A stretch of 64,000 nt of DNA from Actinosynnema sp. ALI-1.44 (GCF_001984155.1 NZ_MTQO01000053.1:496001-560000); one strand, 5' to 3'; positions 46,016 to 54,451 are shown, numbered from the stretch's first letter. Made by a program: numbers and translations. Notes: generated from the letters alone by a model not told the origin.

Positions 46016-46873
46016 CTAGACCGCCACATCGGCCAGCCCCTTTTCACCCTTGACCCCCAGCAGTTCACGGACGTGAGCGACCGCCAGCGGCGGACGCTGC
46101 GCGATTCGGGCCAGCCCGGCCGCCCTCGCCACCAGTTGCGCGTTGTCCTTGACCCGCTCACCACGTGCGTACGAGATGGTGTCCTCCATCCCCACTCGCA
46201 AATGGCCACCCGCGGACAACGAGGCGAGCATCACCGGCAGGGTGCTCCGGCCGATGCCCGTTGCCGAAAACGTCGCGCCATCCGGAATGAGCCGCAACGC
46301 CGACACGAGGGTCTCCGCGTCACCCGGCATTCCGCCTGGCACTCCCATCACCAGATCCACGTGCACGTGGCCACCGGCCGGCGGCCCGTACTCGTCGAGC
46401 AATCTGTGCAATGAGGCGAGCTGACCGAGGTCGAAGATCTCGTACTCGGGGACGATCCCGCGTTCCTGCATTCCCTTGTGCAGTTCGACGACGAAATCCC
46501 ACCGATTGAGGAATACGTCGTCGCCGAAGTTGACCGTGCCCATGGTGCACGACGCCGAATCGGGCATGGCGTCGAGAACCGCGAGCCGGTCGGCCTCGGG
46601 ATCCGTCACCGCGCCGCCGGTGGACAACTGGACGATCAGGTTCGTCTGTTCCCGCAACGCGGCCACGGTGTCCTTGAGACGACCGAGGTCGAGCGTGGGT
46701 TTGGCGTCCGTGCCCCGGATGTGCACGTGGATCATGGCCGCGCCGACCCGTTCGCAGTCCTGCGCCGTGCTCACCAGTTCCGCCAGCGTCACCGGGAGGT
46801 TCGGCACGTCCGACTTGGCGTGCTCGGCCCCGGTCGGCGCCACCGTGATGATCGTGCCTGTCGACTGGGACAT
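46016..46873 (-). CDS. BKACE family beta-keto acid cleavage enzyme (DUF849)
   Basis: This 285-residue TIM-barrel protein resembles 3-keto-5-aminohexanoate cleavage enzymes, which transfer acetyl-CoA onto beta-keto acids. It shows the N-terminal ITVAPTGAE, the metal-site MIHVHIRG and C-terminal VRVGMEDTISYARG segments. Its exact beta-keto acid is unknown. ATG 46873 has no Shine-Dalgarno, and CACTAT ends six bases upstream (leaderless candidate). The rsiG gene follows 25 bases downstream on the same strand. Confidence 0.88.
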   Translation of the reverse strand: MSQSTGTIITVAPTGAEHAKSDVPNLPVTLAELVSTAQDCERVGAAMIHVHIRGTDAKPTLDLGRLKDTVAALREQTNLIVQLSTGGAVTDPEADRLAVLDAMPDSASCTMGTVNFGDDVFLNRWDFVVELHKGMQERGIVPEYEIFDLGQLASLHRLLDEYGPPAGGHVHVDLVMGVPGGMPGDAETLVSALRLIPDGATFSATGIGRSTLPVMLASLSAGGHLRVGMEDTISYARGERVKDNAQLVARAAGLARIAQRPPLAVAHVRELLGVKGEKGLADVAV

Positions 46874-47072
46874 GGCGTGATAGTGACACAGCGCCGGGCC
46901 GTGTGTCGTCGCGGACCGGTCCCAGAACCCGATTGTTGCAATCGTTCGCCAGCCGCCGACCCACCCGGCTGTGGCCGAAAGCACACGCTGCTGCGGTTGC
47001 CGGAAATTCCCCGGACGAATGGCGGACCCGTCGGGTCCCATCGTCCTACCGAAGGGATGGGCTGTTCGCGCG

Positions 47073-48140
47073 CTAGCCGCGCAGGCGTTTCATGGCCTCA
47101 CGGCCCAAGCCTGGCGTGTCCGGCGGGAGCGAGTCCGGATCGATCGACGCGGCCACCCCACCGGCCGTCAGCTCGGTCTCCGGGCCGATCGACCGCTTGA
47201 TCAGGGCCAACGCGATCGGACCCAGCTCATGGTGCTGCGCCACCGTGCCAACCCGGCCAACGGCGCGCTCGCCCGCGTTCACCGGGTCACCCGTCGACGG
47301 CAGGGCATCCGCTGAGCCGTCCAGGTGCAGCAGCAGCATCTGCCTTGGGGGACGGCCGATGTTGTGCACCTTCGACACCGTTTCCTGGCCTCGGTAGCAG
47401 CCCTTCGCCACGTGTGCTGCCGACGGGACCCAGTTCACCTCGTGCGGGATCGTCTTCTCGTCGGTGTCCACGCCCACCCTCGGCCGCAGCGCCTCCACCC
47501 GGAGCGCCTCGTATCCCCAACTGCCCATCGGGCGGGCGCCCGCCTCCGTCAGTCTCGTCCACCAGGTTGTCAGGTCCGGGCGTGGGACGAGCAGGTCGAA
47601 CGCGTTGCCTGGCATCCGGCGCACCGGGCCCTCGACACCGTACGTGTCCGTTGGCGCCTTCAAGCCGACCGCTTCGAGGGTCTGTGCCGCGTCCGGGCCG
47701 ATCAGGGACACCAGCGCGATCTCCGCCGTCGCGTCCCTCGGCTCCACCTTCGACCAGAACTTCATCGACTCCAGGTAGTCCAGCAGCGTCTGCTGGTCGC
47801 CGCGAGCCCCCGTCGCGTGGGCGCCGGGCTCGGTGTCCATCCAGACCGTGCCGTCGCGGTGGGCCAGGACCATGTGGGCGTCCACGCGTCCCTGGCTGTC
47901 CAGCACCAGCGCCTCTGTCCCGGTGTTCTCCGGGAGGTCGCTCACGTGCTGCGAGATCATCAGGTGCAGCCAGCTCAGGCGATCTTCTCCCGGGACCGCG
48001 ATGACCTCGCGGTTCGACCTGTCCACGACCGCCACCGTGCGTGCAGCCGCCCGTTGCTCACCGAACGGGTCGCCGTAGTGCCAGGCCACCGCCTGGTCCG
48101 GGTTGTCCTCCTGTGGTGGCACAGCTCCCGGCAGCGTCAC
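47073..48140 (-). CDS. Folate-binding YgfZ/GcvT-like protein
   Basis: YgfZ-type proteins bind folate and help build or repair certain iron-sulfur enzymes. The product of about 355 residues has the GcvT-like fold with the signature KGCYRGQE and the preceding IPHEVNW. GTG 48140 overlaps the Fur stop by four bases and has GGGAGAG upstream; GTG 48170 is an alternative. It corresponds in position to the mycobacterial gene before pabC. The 199 bases upstream of the BKACE gene up to this stop contain nothing else I can support. Confidence 0.9.
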   Translation of the reverse strand: MTLPGAVPPQEDNPDQAVAWHYGDPFGEQRAAARTVAVVDRSNREVIAVPGEDRLSWLHLMISQHVSDLPENTGTEALVLDSQGRVDAHMVLAHRDGTVWMDTEPGAHATGARGDQQTLLDYLESMKFWSKVEPRDATAEIALVSLIGPDAAQTLEAVGLKAPTDTYGVEGPVRRMPGNAFDLLVPRPDLTTWWTRLTEAGARPMGSWGYEALRVEALRPRVGVDTDEKTIPHEVNWVPSAAHVAKGCYRGQETVSKVHNIGRPPRQMLLLHLDGSADALPSTGDPVNAGERAVGRVGTVAQHHELGPIALALIKRSIGPETELTAGGVAASIDPDSLPPDTPGLGREAMKRLRG

Positions 48141-48577
48141 TTGCTCTCCCCGTTTATGCAGTTCCGGCACGTTCCCGACAGCGCTACATGGCTTGCGTCA
48201 AGTTTGAACCCGTACCCGTCGCGCAGTGTTCCCGCGAGGCCGTCGAGCAGCTCGCACGGCACCTCCTGCACGTCGCTGCACTGGTGGCACACGAGGTGTA
48301 CGTGCTCGTGGTCGTGCGCCGAGTACGTCGGCGCGCCGTGGCCGATGTGCGCGTGCCGCACCAAGCCGAGCTGCTCCAACAGGTCAAGGGTGCGGTAGAT
48401 CGTCGTGATGTTCACCGTCGGTGTGGTCCGCTGGACGTGCTTGCACACCTGTTCCGGCGTGGAGTGTTCCAACGCCACCACCGCGTCCAGCACGAGTTGC
48501 CGCTGCGGCGTCATCCGCATGCCGCGTTCATGCAGCGTGGACTTGAGCGCCGCCCGTTCACTACGAGTCGTCTCCAC
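48137..48577 (-). CDS. Fur-family metalloregulator
   Basis: This 146-residue regulator has an N-terminal winged helix (RMTPQRQLVLDAV, TTPTVNITTIYRTLDLLEQLGLV) and a metal-binding C-terminal half with HDHEHVHLVCHQC and a second CxxC (CRNC). Whether it responds to iron, zinc or peroxide is not clear. GTG 48577 lies 6 bases after TATATT, so it looks leaderless. It is coupled to the YgfZ-type gene downstream and divergent from pabC across 33 bases. Confidence 0.9.
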   Translation of the reverse strand: METTRSERAALKSTLHERGMRMTPQRQLVLDAVVALEHSTPEQVCKHVQRTTPTVNITTIYRTLDLLEQLGLVRHAHIGHGAPTYSAHDHEHVHLVCHQCSDVQEVPCELLDGLAGTLRDGYGFKLDASHVALSGTCRNCINGESK

Positions 48578-48583
48578 AAGCCC

Positions 48584-48603
48584 AATATATGCGGGAGTAG
48601 GTT
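48584..48603. promoter_or_regulatory. Back-to-back leaderless promoters of fur and pabC
   Basis: In the 33-base divergent gap, TATATT on the minus strand (48584-48589) ends six bases before the Fur GTG. TAGGTT on the plus strand (48598-48603) ends seven bases before the pabC ATG. Both genes lack Shine-Dalgarno sequences, so both transcripts probably begin at the start codon. Confidence 0.5.
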
Positions 48604-48610
48604 CACCCCC

Positions 48611-49453
48611 ATGCCAGTACTCGCGCTCCTCGACGGAACCATCGCCGATCCGACCCACCCCCTCATCCGCGTAGACGACCTCGGCCTCATGCGCGGCGAC
48701 GGGATCTTCGAGACAGTGCTGGTGGTGGACGGAAAACCCCGTGAGCTGGAGCCGCACTTCGACCGGCTGGTCCGGTCCGCGGCCATGCTCGACATGCCCG
48801 CGCCGTCCCGCGCCGACTTCGACCGGGCGACACGCGCTGTGCTCGACAACTGGTCCGGCGGATCCGAGATGGCACTCAAATGGGTGTACACGCGCGGTGT
48901 CGAAGGCGGCGACGGGACGCCGACCGGCTTCGCGCTCGGCCTCGAGATCGCCGAGAAGGTCAAGCGGCAGCGCGCCGACGGGATCGCCGCGGTGACCCTC
49001 GACCGCGGGTTCGACGCGGACGCCGCCGCCCGCGCGCCGTGGCTGCTGCTGGGTGCGAAGACCCTGTCCTACGCGGTGAACATGGCCGCGTTGCGGGAGG
49101 CCGACCGCCGTGGCGCCGAGGAGGTCATCTTCACGACGTCGGACGGCGCCGTGCTCGAAGGCCCGACGTCGACCCTGATCGCCGTGTCCGGCAGGACCCT
49201 GCGGACGCCACCGGCGACCATCGGCATCCTGCCGGGCACGACGCAGGCCGCCCTCTTCCGTGCCGCCGAACGGGAGGGGTGGTCGGTGAAGGTCGAGCCG
49301 ATCCGGGTGCCGGAACTGACCGAGGCCGACGGTGTCTTCCTGGTCTCCAGCGTCCGCAAGGTCACCCGGGTGCACACGATCGACGGAACCGAGCTCACCG
49401 ACAGCACAGCGCTGCACAGCGAGATGGTCCGCCTCTACGACTCCGAGTACTGA
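48611..49453 (+). CDS. pabC: Aminodeoxychorismate lyase (class IV aminotransferase)
   Basis: PabC splits aminodeoxychorismate to p-aminobenzoate and pyruvate for folate synthesis, using PLP. The 280-residue fold-type IV enzyme has GLMRGDGIFETVLV, the PLP lysine probably in LLGAKTLSY, and the conserved EVIFTTSDGAVLEGPTSTL (Glu, phosphate-binding turn). Branched-chain or D-amino-acid aminotransferase relatives cannot be fully excluded. Its neighbour is a folate-binding YgfZ-type gene, which supports the folate role. The long palindrome (copy 2) follows the stop. Confidence 0.85.
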   Translation: MPVLALLDGTIADPTHPLIRVDDLGLMRGDGIFETVLVVDGKPRELEPHFDRLVRSAAMLDMPAPSRADFDRATRAVLDNWSGGSEMALKWVYTRGVEGGDGTPTGFALGLEIAEKVKRQRADGIAAVTLDRGFDADAAARAPWLLLGAKTLSYAVNMAALREADRRGAEEVIFTTSDGAVLEGPTSTLIAVSGRTLRTPPATIGILPGTTQAALFRAAEREGWSVKVEPIRVPELTEADGVFLVSSVRKVTRVHTIDGTELTDSTALHSEMVRLYDSEY

Positions 49454-49460
49454 AAACCTG

Positions 49461-49506
49461 TCGTGAGTGTTTTGGCCGGGGTGCCAACCGGCCAAAACAC
49501 TCACGA
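49461..49506. repeat. Long perfect palindrome between convergent genes (copy 2)
   Basis: Arm 49461-49479 (TCGTGAGTGTTTTGGCCGG) pairs perfectly with 49488-49506 around an 8-base loop. The arm is identical to 19 of 20 bases of copy 1 at 4941; the loops differ. It fills the gap between the convergent pabC and chitinase genes. Confidence 0.85.
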
Positions 49507-49517
49507 GCGGTGCTGGG

Positions 49518-51779
49518 CTACTTCAGGCCCGCGTCGACCGCGTTGGTCAACAGGCCAGGGTCACCGGACATCTCCCACGCCATGGCGCCGAGCAGTCCGC
49601 GTTGTTTGATCCACGCTGTCTTCTTCTGGATCGCCCAGACGTCGTCGAACGTCCACCACTGGTTGCCGGTGTAGCAGGACGTCGCCACCGCCGGTTCGTC
49701 GTGGTAGACCGTGCAGTTGGGCACGCTGGCCATCAGGTTGCCGTAGCCCCTTGTGCCCGCTTCCTCGGCGAACTGGCCTGGCGCGGCACCGTTGGCGGCC
49801 TGCCATTCGCCCTTCTTCCCGCCGTCGGTCACGCCTTGCCAGCCGCGGCCGTAGTACGCGAGGCCCAGTGTCAGCTTGCGTGGGTTCACGCCCTTGTCCG
49901 TGTAGGCGTTGATCGCGGCTTCGGCGCTGAACTTGAACGGGTACGGGTCGTCCGCGTCGGCGTACAGGTTGCCCTGGTGACCGGTGCGGTTGGGCTCCCA
50001 CGAGTTGTCGCTGCCGGATCCGTGGAAGTCGTAACCCTGCACGTTGGCCACGTCCAGGTAGTTGAAGATCTTGCTGACGTCCCAGCCGTCGCTGACCTTC
50101 TTCGGGTCGGCCGGGGTGAAGGCCTGCAACTCGTAGCGCTTGCCGGTGGTGGCGCCGTACGCGTCCATCTGCGTGCGGAACTCGGCCAGCAGTGCCGTCA
50201 GGTTGTCCTTGTCGTTGGGGCTCCAGTGGTTGCCCGGGTGACCGTCGGGGTTGCCCGGCCATTCCCAGTCGATGTCGATGCCGTCGAAGACACCGGCTGC
50301 CGTGCCGGGACCGCCCGCGCCGCCGTAGGGCTTGATGTTGCCCTTCAGCCAAGTGTCCACACAGGACGACACGAACTTCTTGCGGGACGCGTCGGTGGCC
50401 GCCGCGTCCGAGAAGTACTTGGAATACGTCCAGCCGCCGAGCGAGACGAGGACCTTCAGGTTCGGGTACAGCTTCTTGAGCTTCTTGATCTGGTTGAAGT
50501 TGCCGCGCAATGTCTCCCAGCCGGTGTCACCGACGCCGTCGACCGACTGACCGGCCTGGAACGGCCGTGAGTAGTCCGCCTCGGCGTCACCCGCGCCGTC
50601 ACCCTGGTTGGGGTCCTGCGGGTTGGACGACGTGCCCTTGGTGACACCGGACATGCACGTGTGGCTGACCGGGTCGATGTTCTGGAACGCGTACAGCAGG
50701 TGCGTCAGCTTGCCCGCCGCACCGGACGTGTGCAGGTTGCGGATGAAGTACTGCCTGCCGTAGATGCCCCACTGCACGAAGTACGCGACCTTGGCGTAAC
50801 CCGAAACGATGTCCGAAGTGGTCACGGACACGGCAGCGCTCGCGGCTGAAGTGTTGTCGTATCCGTCGCGTGCCCGCACGCTGAACGAGTACTTCGTGGA
50901 CGGTGCGAGCCCGATGACCTTGGCCGAGGTCGTGGTCACGGTCATCGCCAGGGTGGAGCCGTTGTACACGTCGTACGCCACGACGCCCGTGTTGTCGGTC
51001 GACGCGCTCCACGACAACGAGGCGCTGCCGGCGTCGGTCCCGGTCGCGCGCAGGTTGCCGGGCACGGTCGGCGCCTGCGTGTCGTCACTCGGGTTGTTGG
51101 TGCGCACGGCCAACGCCGTGCTGGCTGGCGACTTGGTTCCCTTGCGGTCCACCGCGACGACGGTGTACGAGTACTCGGTGTTCGGCGTGAGCCCGCTGAT
51201 CGACGCGACGGTGGTTCCCGTCGTCGCGGCCAGTGTGGTCCCTTGGTAGACCTCGTAGCTGGTGACGGGGAGCGATCCGCCGGGGGAAGCGTTCCATTCC
51301 AGCGTGATCGTCTTCGTCGTCTTCACGGTCGCGCGCACGTTCGTCGGTGCGCCTGGTGGCGTGTCGGCCGAGCCGTCGCAGTTCCCGTCGTCGACTCGAC
51401 ACTTCGTCGGCGTTGTCGCCGTGCTGAACCGGACGCTCGGGTTGTACGGGTTGGTCGAGCGGCCCGCGCCGAGCGAATTGATGTAGTACGCCGGGGTGAC
51501 GGTCACCGACGTGCCGCTTTGCGACACCGTCGCGTGCTCACCGGTGCTCACGGTGACACCGGAGGGCACTTCGAAACTGATCGCCCATCCGCTCACGGTC
51601 GCTGTGCCCGCGTTGGTCACGGTGTAGGTACCGACGTTGCCGGACAGGGCGAACGCCGCTCTCAGGCTGCCCGCCGCGTGCGCGGGCGCGCTCAGTGACA
51701 CGGCGCCCGCGACGGCCAGGAGGGCCGCGGCCAGCGCCGTGATGAGGCGGGTTCTGGTGGAGCGAGGTTTGTGAGACAT
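49518..51779 (-). CDS. Secreted GH18 chitinase with carbohydrate-binding and FnIII domains
   Basis: The 753-residue precursor has a signal peptide (cleaved near AHA, 35) and a CBM2-like beta-sandwich (about 37-120). Two fibronectin type III domains follow (about 143-226 and 236-320), then a GH18 barrel (about 326-753). The barrel has SLGGW (446-450) and the catalytic DGIDIDWE with Glu506. It degrades chitin outside the cell. ATG 51779 has GAGGAA upstream. A perfect DasR-type operator lies 22 bases before the start, linking it to N-acetylglucosamine control. Confidence 0.95.
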   Translation of the reverse strand: MSHKPRSTRTRLITALAAALLAVAGAVSLSAPAHAAGSLRAAFALSGNVGTYTVTNAGTATVSGWAISFEVPSGVTVSTGEHATVSQSGTSVTVTPAYYINSLGAGRSTNPYNPSVRFSTATTPTKCRVDDGNCDGSADTPPGAPTNVRATVKTTKTITLEWNASPGGSLPVTSYEVYQGTTLAATTGTTVASISGLTPNTEYSYTVVAVDRKGTKSPASTALAVRTNNPSDDTQAPTVPGNLRATGTDAGSASLSWSASTDNTGVVAYDVYNGSTLAMTVTTTSAKVIGLAPSTKYSFSVRARDGYDNTSAASAAVSVTTSDIVSGYAKVAYFVQWGIYGRQYFIRNLHTSGAAGKLTHLLYAFQNIDPVSHTCMSGVTKGTSSNPQDPNQGDGAGDAEADYSRPFQAGQSVDGVGDTGWETLRGNFNQIKKLKKLYPNLKVLVSLGGWTYSKYFSDAAATDASRKKFVSSCVDTWLKGNIKPYGGAGGPGTAAGVFDGIDIDWEWPGNPDGHPGNHWSPNDKDNLTALLAEFRTQMDAYGATTGKRYELQAFTPADPKKVSDGWDVSKIFNYLDVANVQGYDFHGSGSDNSWEPNRTGHQGNLYADADDPYPFKFSAEAAINAYTDKGVNPRKLTLGLAYYGRGWQGVTDGGKKGEWQAANGAAPGQFAEEAGTRGYGNLMASVPNCTVYHDEPAVATSCYTGNQWWTFDDVWAIQKKTAWIKQRGLLGAMAWEMSGDPGLLTNAVDAGLK

Positions 51780-51801
51780 GGCAGGGTTCCTCACGCCGTA
51801 G

Positions 51802-51813
51802 TGGTCTAGACCA
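51802..51813. promoter_or_regulatory. DasR-type operator (dre) upstream of the chitinase
   Basis: TGGTCTAGACCA is a perfect 12-bp palindrome identical to the core of the DasR-responsive element of Streptomyces. It lies 22 bases upstream of the chitinase ATG. DasR is the GntR-family regulator of chitin and GlcNAc genes. Confidence 0.85.
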
Positions 51814-51878
51814 GGTTGCGGCGATGTGAACTCGCGCACAACGGACCGACTCAGTTGTTCTGCATGCTGAAACGGTCG

Positions 51879-52739
51879 CTAGCCCATTGGGCGGAAGCGG
51901 ATGCGGACACCCGGCCGAGCCTGCGCCAGCCACGGCAAGCTGTCCGCGGCGACCACACCGATCACCGGGTAGCCGCCGGTGGTCGGGTGGTCGGCGAGGA
52001 ACACGACGGGCAACCCGTTGGGCCGCACCTGGATCGCGCCCGTCACCAGGCCCTCGCTGGCCAGTTCGACGTCCTGGAACGCGGCCTGCCTGCGCAACGC
52101 CGTGCCGACCAGGCGCGACCCGACCCGGTTGCTCTCCGGCGAGACCTTCCACCGCCCCTCGGCGAGCTGACGCCCCGGCTCGGCGAACCAGTCGTCGCGC
52201 GGCCCGAGCACGACCGGGATCACCAGGTCGTTCCCGGCACGCACCGGAGTGACCTCGTCGGCGCCGACCGGCAGACCGGGCGTGCCCAGCAGCAGCACGT
52301 CCCACCGCTGCAGGGCGTCCGGGCCGAGCCCCGACAACACGTCGGTCGACCGCGAGCCGAGTTCGAGCGGTCCGTCGACACCGCCGGAAATGCCGATGTA
52401 GCACCGCAAACCCGTCTCCGGCGTGCCGACCGTGACCTCGTCGCCCGCCGCCAGGTGCACCGGCGCGTGCGATCCGACGACCCGCCCGCACACCGTGACG
52501 TCGACCTGCGGACCCGTCACCGCGACCGTGCAGGAGGTCTCGGCCCGCAGCGACACGCCACCCAGCAGCGCCTCGATGCCCGCCGCTGATTCCGGGTTGC
52601 CGACGAGCCGGTTGGCCAGCCGCAACGACGGCTGGTCCAACGCGCCGGACGGCGGCACTCCCAGATGCGCGTGGCCGGGCCTGCCCAAGTCCTGGATCAA
52701 CGCCAGCGGGCCGGTACCCAGTACCGTGACGGCCCGCAT
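51879..52739 (-). CDS. pxpC: 5-oxoprolinase subunit C (biotin-dependent carboxyltransferase-like)
   Basis: PxpC works with PxpB and PxpA to convert 5-oxoproline (pyroglutamate) to glutamate. The 286-residue protein shows the family opening VLGTGPLALIQDLGRPGHAHLGVPPSGALD, in two pieces around the PGHAHLG turn, and ends with GVVAADSLPWLAQARPG. It starts at ATG 52739, sharing one base with the pxpB stop. No pxpA gene is in view. Confidence 0.9.
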   Translation of the reverse strand: MRAVTVLGTGPLALIQDLGRPGHAHLGVPPSGALDQPSLRLANRLVGNPESAAGIEALLGGVSLRAETSCTVAVTGPQVDVTVCGRVVGSHAPVHLAAGDEVTVGTPETGLRCYIGISGGVDGPLELGSRSTDVLSGLGPDALQRWDVLLLGTPGLPVGADEVTPVRAGNDLVIPVVLGPRDDWFAEPGRQLAEGRWKVSPESNRVGSRLVGTALRRQAAFQDVELASEGLVTGAIQVRPNGLPVVFLADHPTTGGYPVIGVVAADSLPWLAQARPGVRIRFRPMG

Positions 52740-53347
52740 CAGACGGCCTCGAACCGCACGGAATCACCTGGTGAGAGCAAAGCCGCGGGTTCACGATCCG
52801 GATCGAACAGCGTCGCGTCGGTACGGCCGAGCAGCCGCCAGCCACCCGGCGACGCCGTCGGATACGCGCCGGTGAACTCACCGGCGATTGCGACCGAACC
52901 GCGCGGCACGCGCTTGCGCGGGTTGTCCAGCCGAGGTTGGACAAGCGCTTCAGGCAGGCCCGTCAGGTACCCGAACCCGGGTGCGAACCCGCAGAACGCC
53001 ACTCTGTACTCGGCGCTTGTGTGCGCCTCGATCACCCCGTCGACGTCCATACCCGCGGTCTGCGCGACCAGGTCCAGGTCAGGACCGTCGTAGTGCACGG
53101 GCAGCACGACCTCACGCGGCTGGGACACCGCACGCACAGCCAGGTCGACCGTGTCGAGCAGCGGCTGCAGGCGCGCCAAGCCGCCTGAACCCGGTTGGAA
53201 GGACGCCAGGACCGTCCGGGCCGCGGGGACCAGGTCGAGCAGGCCGGGCAGGTCCGCGTCGGCGAGCGCGGCCCGGACGGCGTCGACCTCGTCCAGCGAA
53301 TCCACTTCGACGAGCACCGCATTCGCACCGCATCGCCGTAAGCGCAT
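52739..53347 (-). CDS. pxpB: 5-oxoprolinase subunit B (allophanate hydrolase subunit 1-like)
   Basis: This 202-residue KipI/PxpB-type protein has VVLPVHYDGPDLDLVA, the CGFAPGFGYLTGLP motif and RVPRGSVAIAGEFTGAYP, all conserved in subunit B. It pairs with PxpC directly downstream. ATG 53347 is the domain start; the longer upstream frame overlaps nitrobindin coding and is rejected. Confidence 0.9.
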   Translation of the reverse strand: MRLRRCGANAVLVEVDSLDEVDAVRAALADADLPGLLDLVPAARTVLASFQPGSGGLARLQPLLDTVDLAVRAVSQPREVVLPVHYDGPDLDLVAQTAGMDVDGVIEAHTSAEYRVAFCGFAPGFGYLTGLPEALVQPRLDNPRKRVPRGSVAIAGEFTGAYPTASPGGWRLLGRTDATLFDPDREPAALLSPGDSVRFEAV

Positions 53348-53355
53348 AGGAGTGG

Positions 53356-53997
53356 TCAGCCGACGACGCGTGTCAGGTAGGCCGAGGTGTGCGGCTGGAG
53401 TTCCTGACCGACCATCGCGCGCTCCTCGACGTACGCCAAGTCGCCGTTGTTGACCAGGCCGTACAACCGCTTGGCGCCGTTGACCTCCTTGGCCGAGGAC
53501 GTCCGCACGACCGCGTCCGTGGTCAGCTCCCACGAGGTCTGGGTGCGCGGCGTGCCGTAGAAGATCTCCACGATCCCGGTCGCGTGCGCCAGCACCAGTT
53601 CGATCGTGTCGTCCGGCTGTGGCCGCCACCAGCCGACCTCACGGGCCGCCGGGCGGATCACGTTGCCGTCGTCGTCCAGCAGCCAGGCGCGGGACTCGTA
53701 GGACAGGAACGGCCTGCCGTCGTGCGCGAAGGTGATCTGCTGGCCGAACTTGTGAGTTTTGTCCAATGTGGGATAGACGACCTCACCCTCGCCACGCCAC
53801 ACCCCCACCAGCGGCAGCAACGCCAGCAGCGCGTCGTTGAGGTTGGGGCCCTCCCGCAGGTTCGCCGTGTCCGCCGGGATCGGCAGGTCGTCGAACTGGG
53901 GCAGGTTGCGGTGCCGGGTCAGCTTGGCCCGCTCGGCAGCCGCCTGTACGGCCGCGTCGCCACTGCCCGGCACGGCCTCGCTGTCCTCCGTGCTCAT
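53356..53997 (-). CDS. Nitrobindin-like FABP-family heme protein
   Basis: This 213-residue beta-barrel protein has the nitrobindin signature G-x-W-x-G-x-G ([12 protein letters not shown], about 65-76), then [12 protein letters not shown] and [11 protein letters not shown]. Family members hold heme and act on NO or peroxynitrite. The mycobacterial counterpart (Rv0813c) also neighbours DUF1416 and sulfurtransferase genes. ATG 53997 overlaps the stop of a tiny upstream membrane gene by one base. Confidence 0.88.
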   Translation of the reverse strand: MSTEDSEAVPGSGDAAVQAAAERAKLTRHRNLPQFDDLPIPADTANLREGPNLNDALLALLPLVGVWRGEGEVVYPTLDKTHKFGQQITFAHDGRPFLSYESRAWLLDDDGNVIRPAAREVGWWRPQPDDTIELVLAHATGIVEIFYGTPRTQTSWELTTDAVVRTSSAKEVNGAKRLYGLVNNGDLAYVEERAMVGQELQPHTSAYLTRVVG

Positions 53998-54095
53998 CAG
54001 CGCTGGTCGCTGTACAGCCGGTACACGACGTAGGCCGAGAACCAGAGAACCGCGATGGCCACGATGACCAGCAAGGAAGTGAAAATCAGGTGCAC
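53997..54095 (-). CDS. Small single-helix membrane protein (32 residues)
   Basis: A GTG-started frame encodes 32 residues: a hydrophobic helix of about 20 residues ([17 protein letters not shown]) followed by [13 protein letters not shown]. The stop shares one base with the nitrobindin start (TGATG), which suggests translational coupling. I recall similar tiny proteins beside nitrobindin genes in related actinomycetes, but have not checked. Function is unknown. Confidence 0.65.
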   Translation of the reverse strand: MHLIFTSLLVIVAIAVLWFSAYVVYRLYSDQR

Positions 54096-54107
54096 GCACT
54101 GAGGATA

Positions 54108-54142
54108 ACCGGGCTGGGACACCGCCGGTGTCCCAGCCCGGT
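54108..54142. terminator. Perfect 16-bp hairpin after the sulfur operon
   Basis: Arm 54108-54123 (ACCGGGCTGGGACACC) pairs perfectly with 54127-54142 around a 3-base loop, just past the DUF1416 stop on the minus strand. It probably ends the sulfurtransferase operon and separates it from the small membrane protein and nitrobindin genes. Confidence 0.75.
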
Positions 54143-54149
54143 CAACAGG

Positions 54150-54449
54150 TCAGGCGACGGCTACGGCCACCTCGTGCACGCCGGGCCCGTCGGCCTGGAT
54201 CGACGCCTCACCGTTGCCCGTGCGGTGCAGCGCGCGCACCGTCCACGAGCCGGGCGCGGCGTAGAACCGGAACTCGCCGTTCGGCGAGGACACGACCTCA
54301 CCGGTGAAGTCCCCGTTGCCGTCGAGCAGGCGCACGAACGCGCCGCCGACCGGGGCCTCGCCGGACACGACCCGTCCGGACAGGACAGTCTGACCCTCCG
54401 CGCCCGTGATCGGCGCGGCCTGGTCGGGTGCTCCGCAGCTGCTGCTCAC
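54150..54449 (-). CDS. DUF1416 protein (SseC-like)
   Basis: This protein of about 99 residues matches DUF1416, known in mycobacteria as SseC, always beside a CysA-type sulfurtransferase. It shows an N-terminal SSSCGAPDQ with one Cys and a beta-sandwich core VLSGRVVSGEAPVGGAFVRLLD and APGSWTVRAL. Function is unknown. GTG 54449 has AAGGAG five bases upstream and is preferred; GTG 54455 would overlap the preceding stop by four bases. Confidence 0.88.
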   Translation of the reverse strand: MSSSCGAPDQAAPITGAEGQTVLSGRVVSGEAPVGGAFVRLLDGNGDFTGEVVSSPNGEFRFYAAPGSWTVRALHRTGNGEASIQADGPGVHEVAVAVA

Positions 54450-54451
54450 AT

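Noticed and set aside
48137-49504. Long minus-strand frame containing the Fur gene and antisense pabC
   Set aside because: Only the first 146 codons upstream of the stop match Fur; the rest is antisense to pabC.
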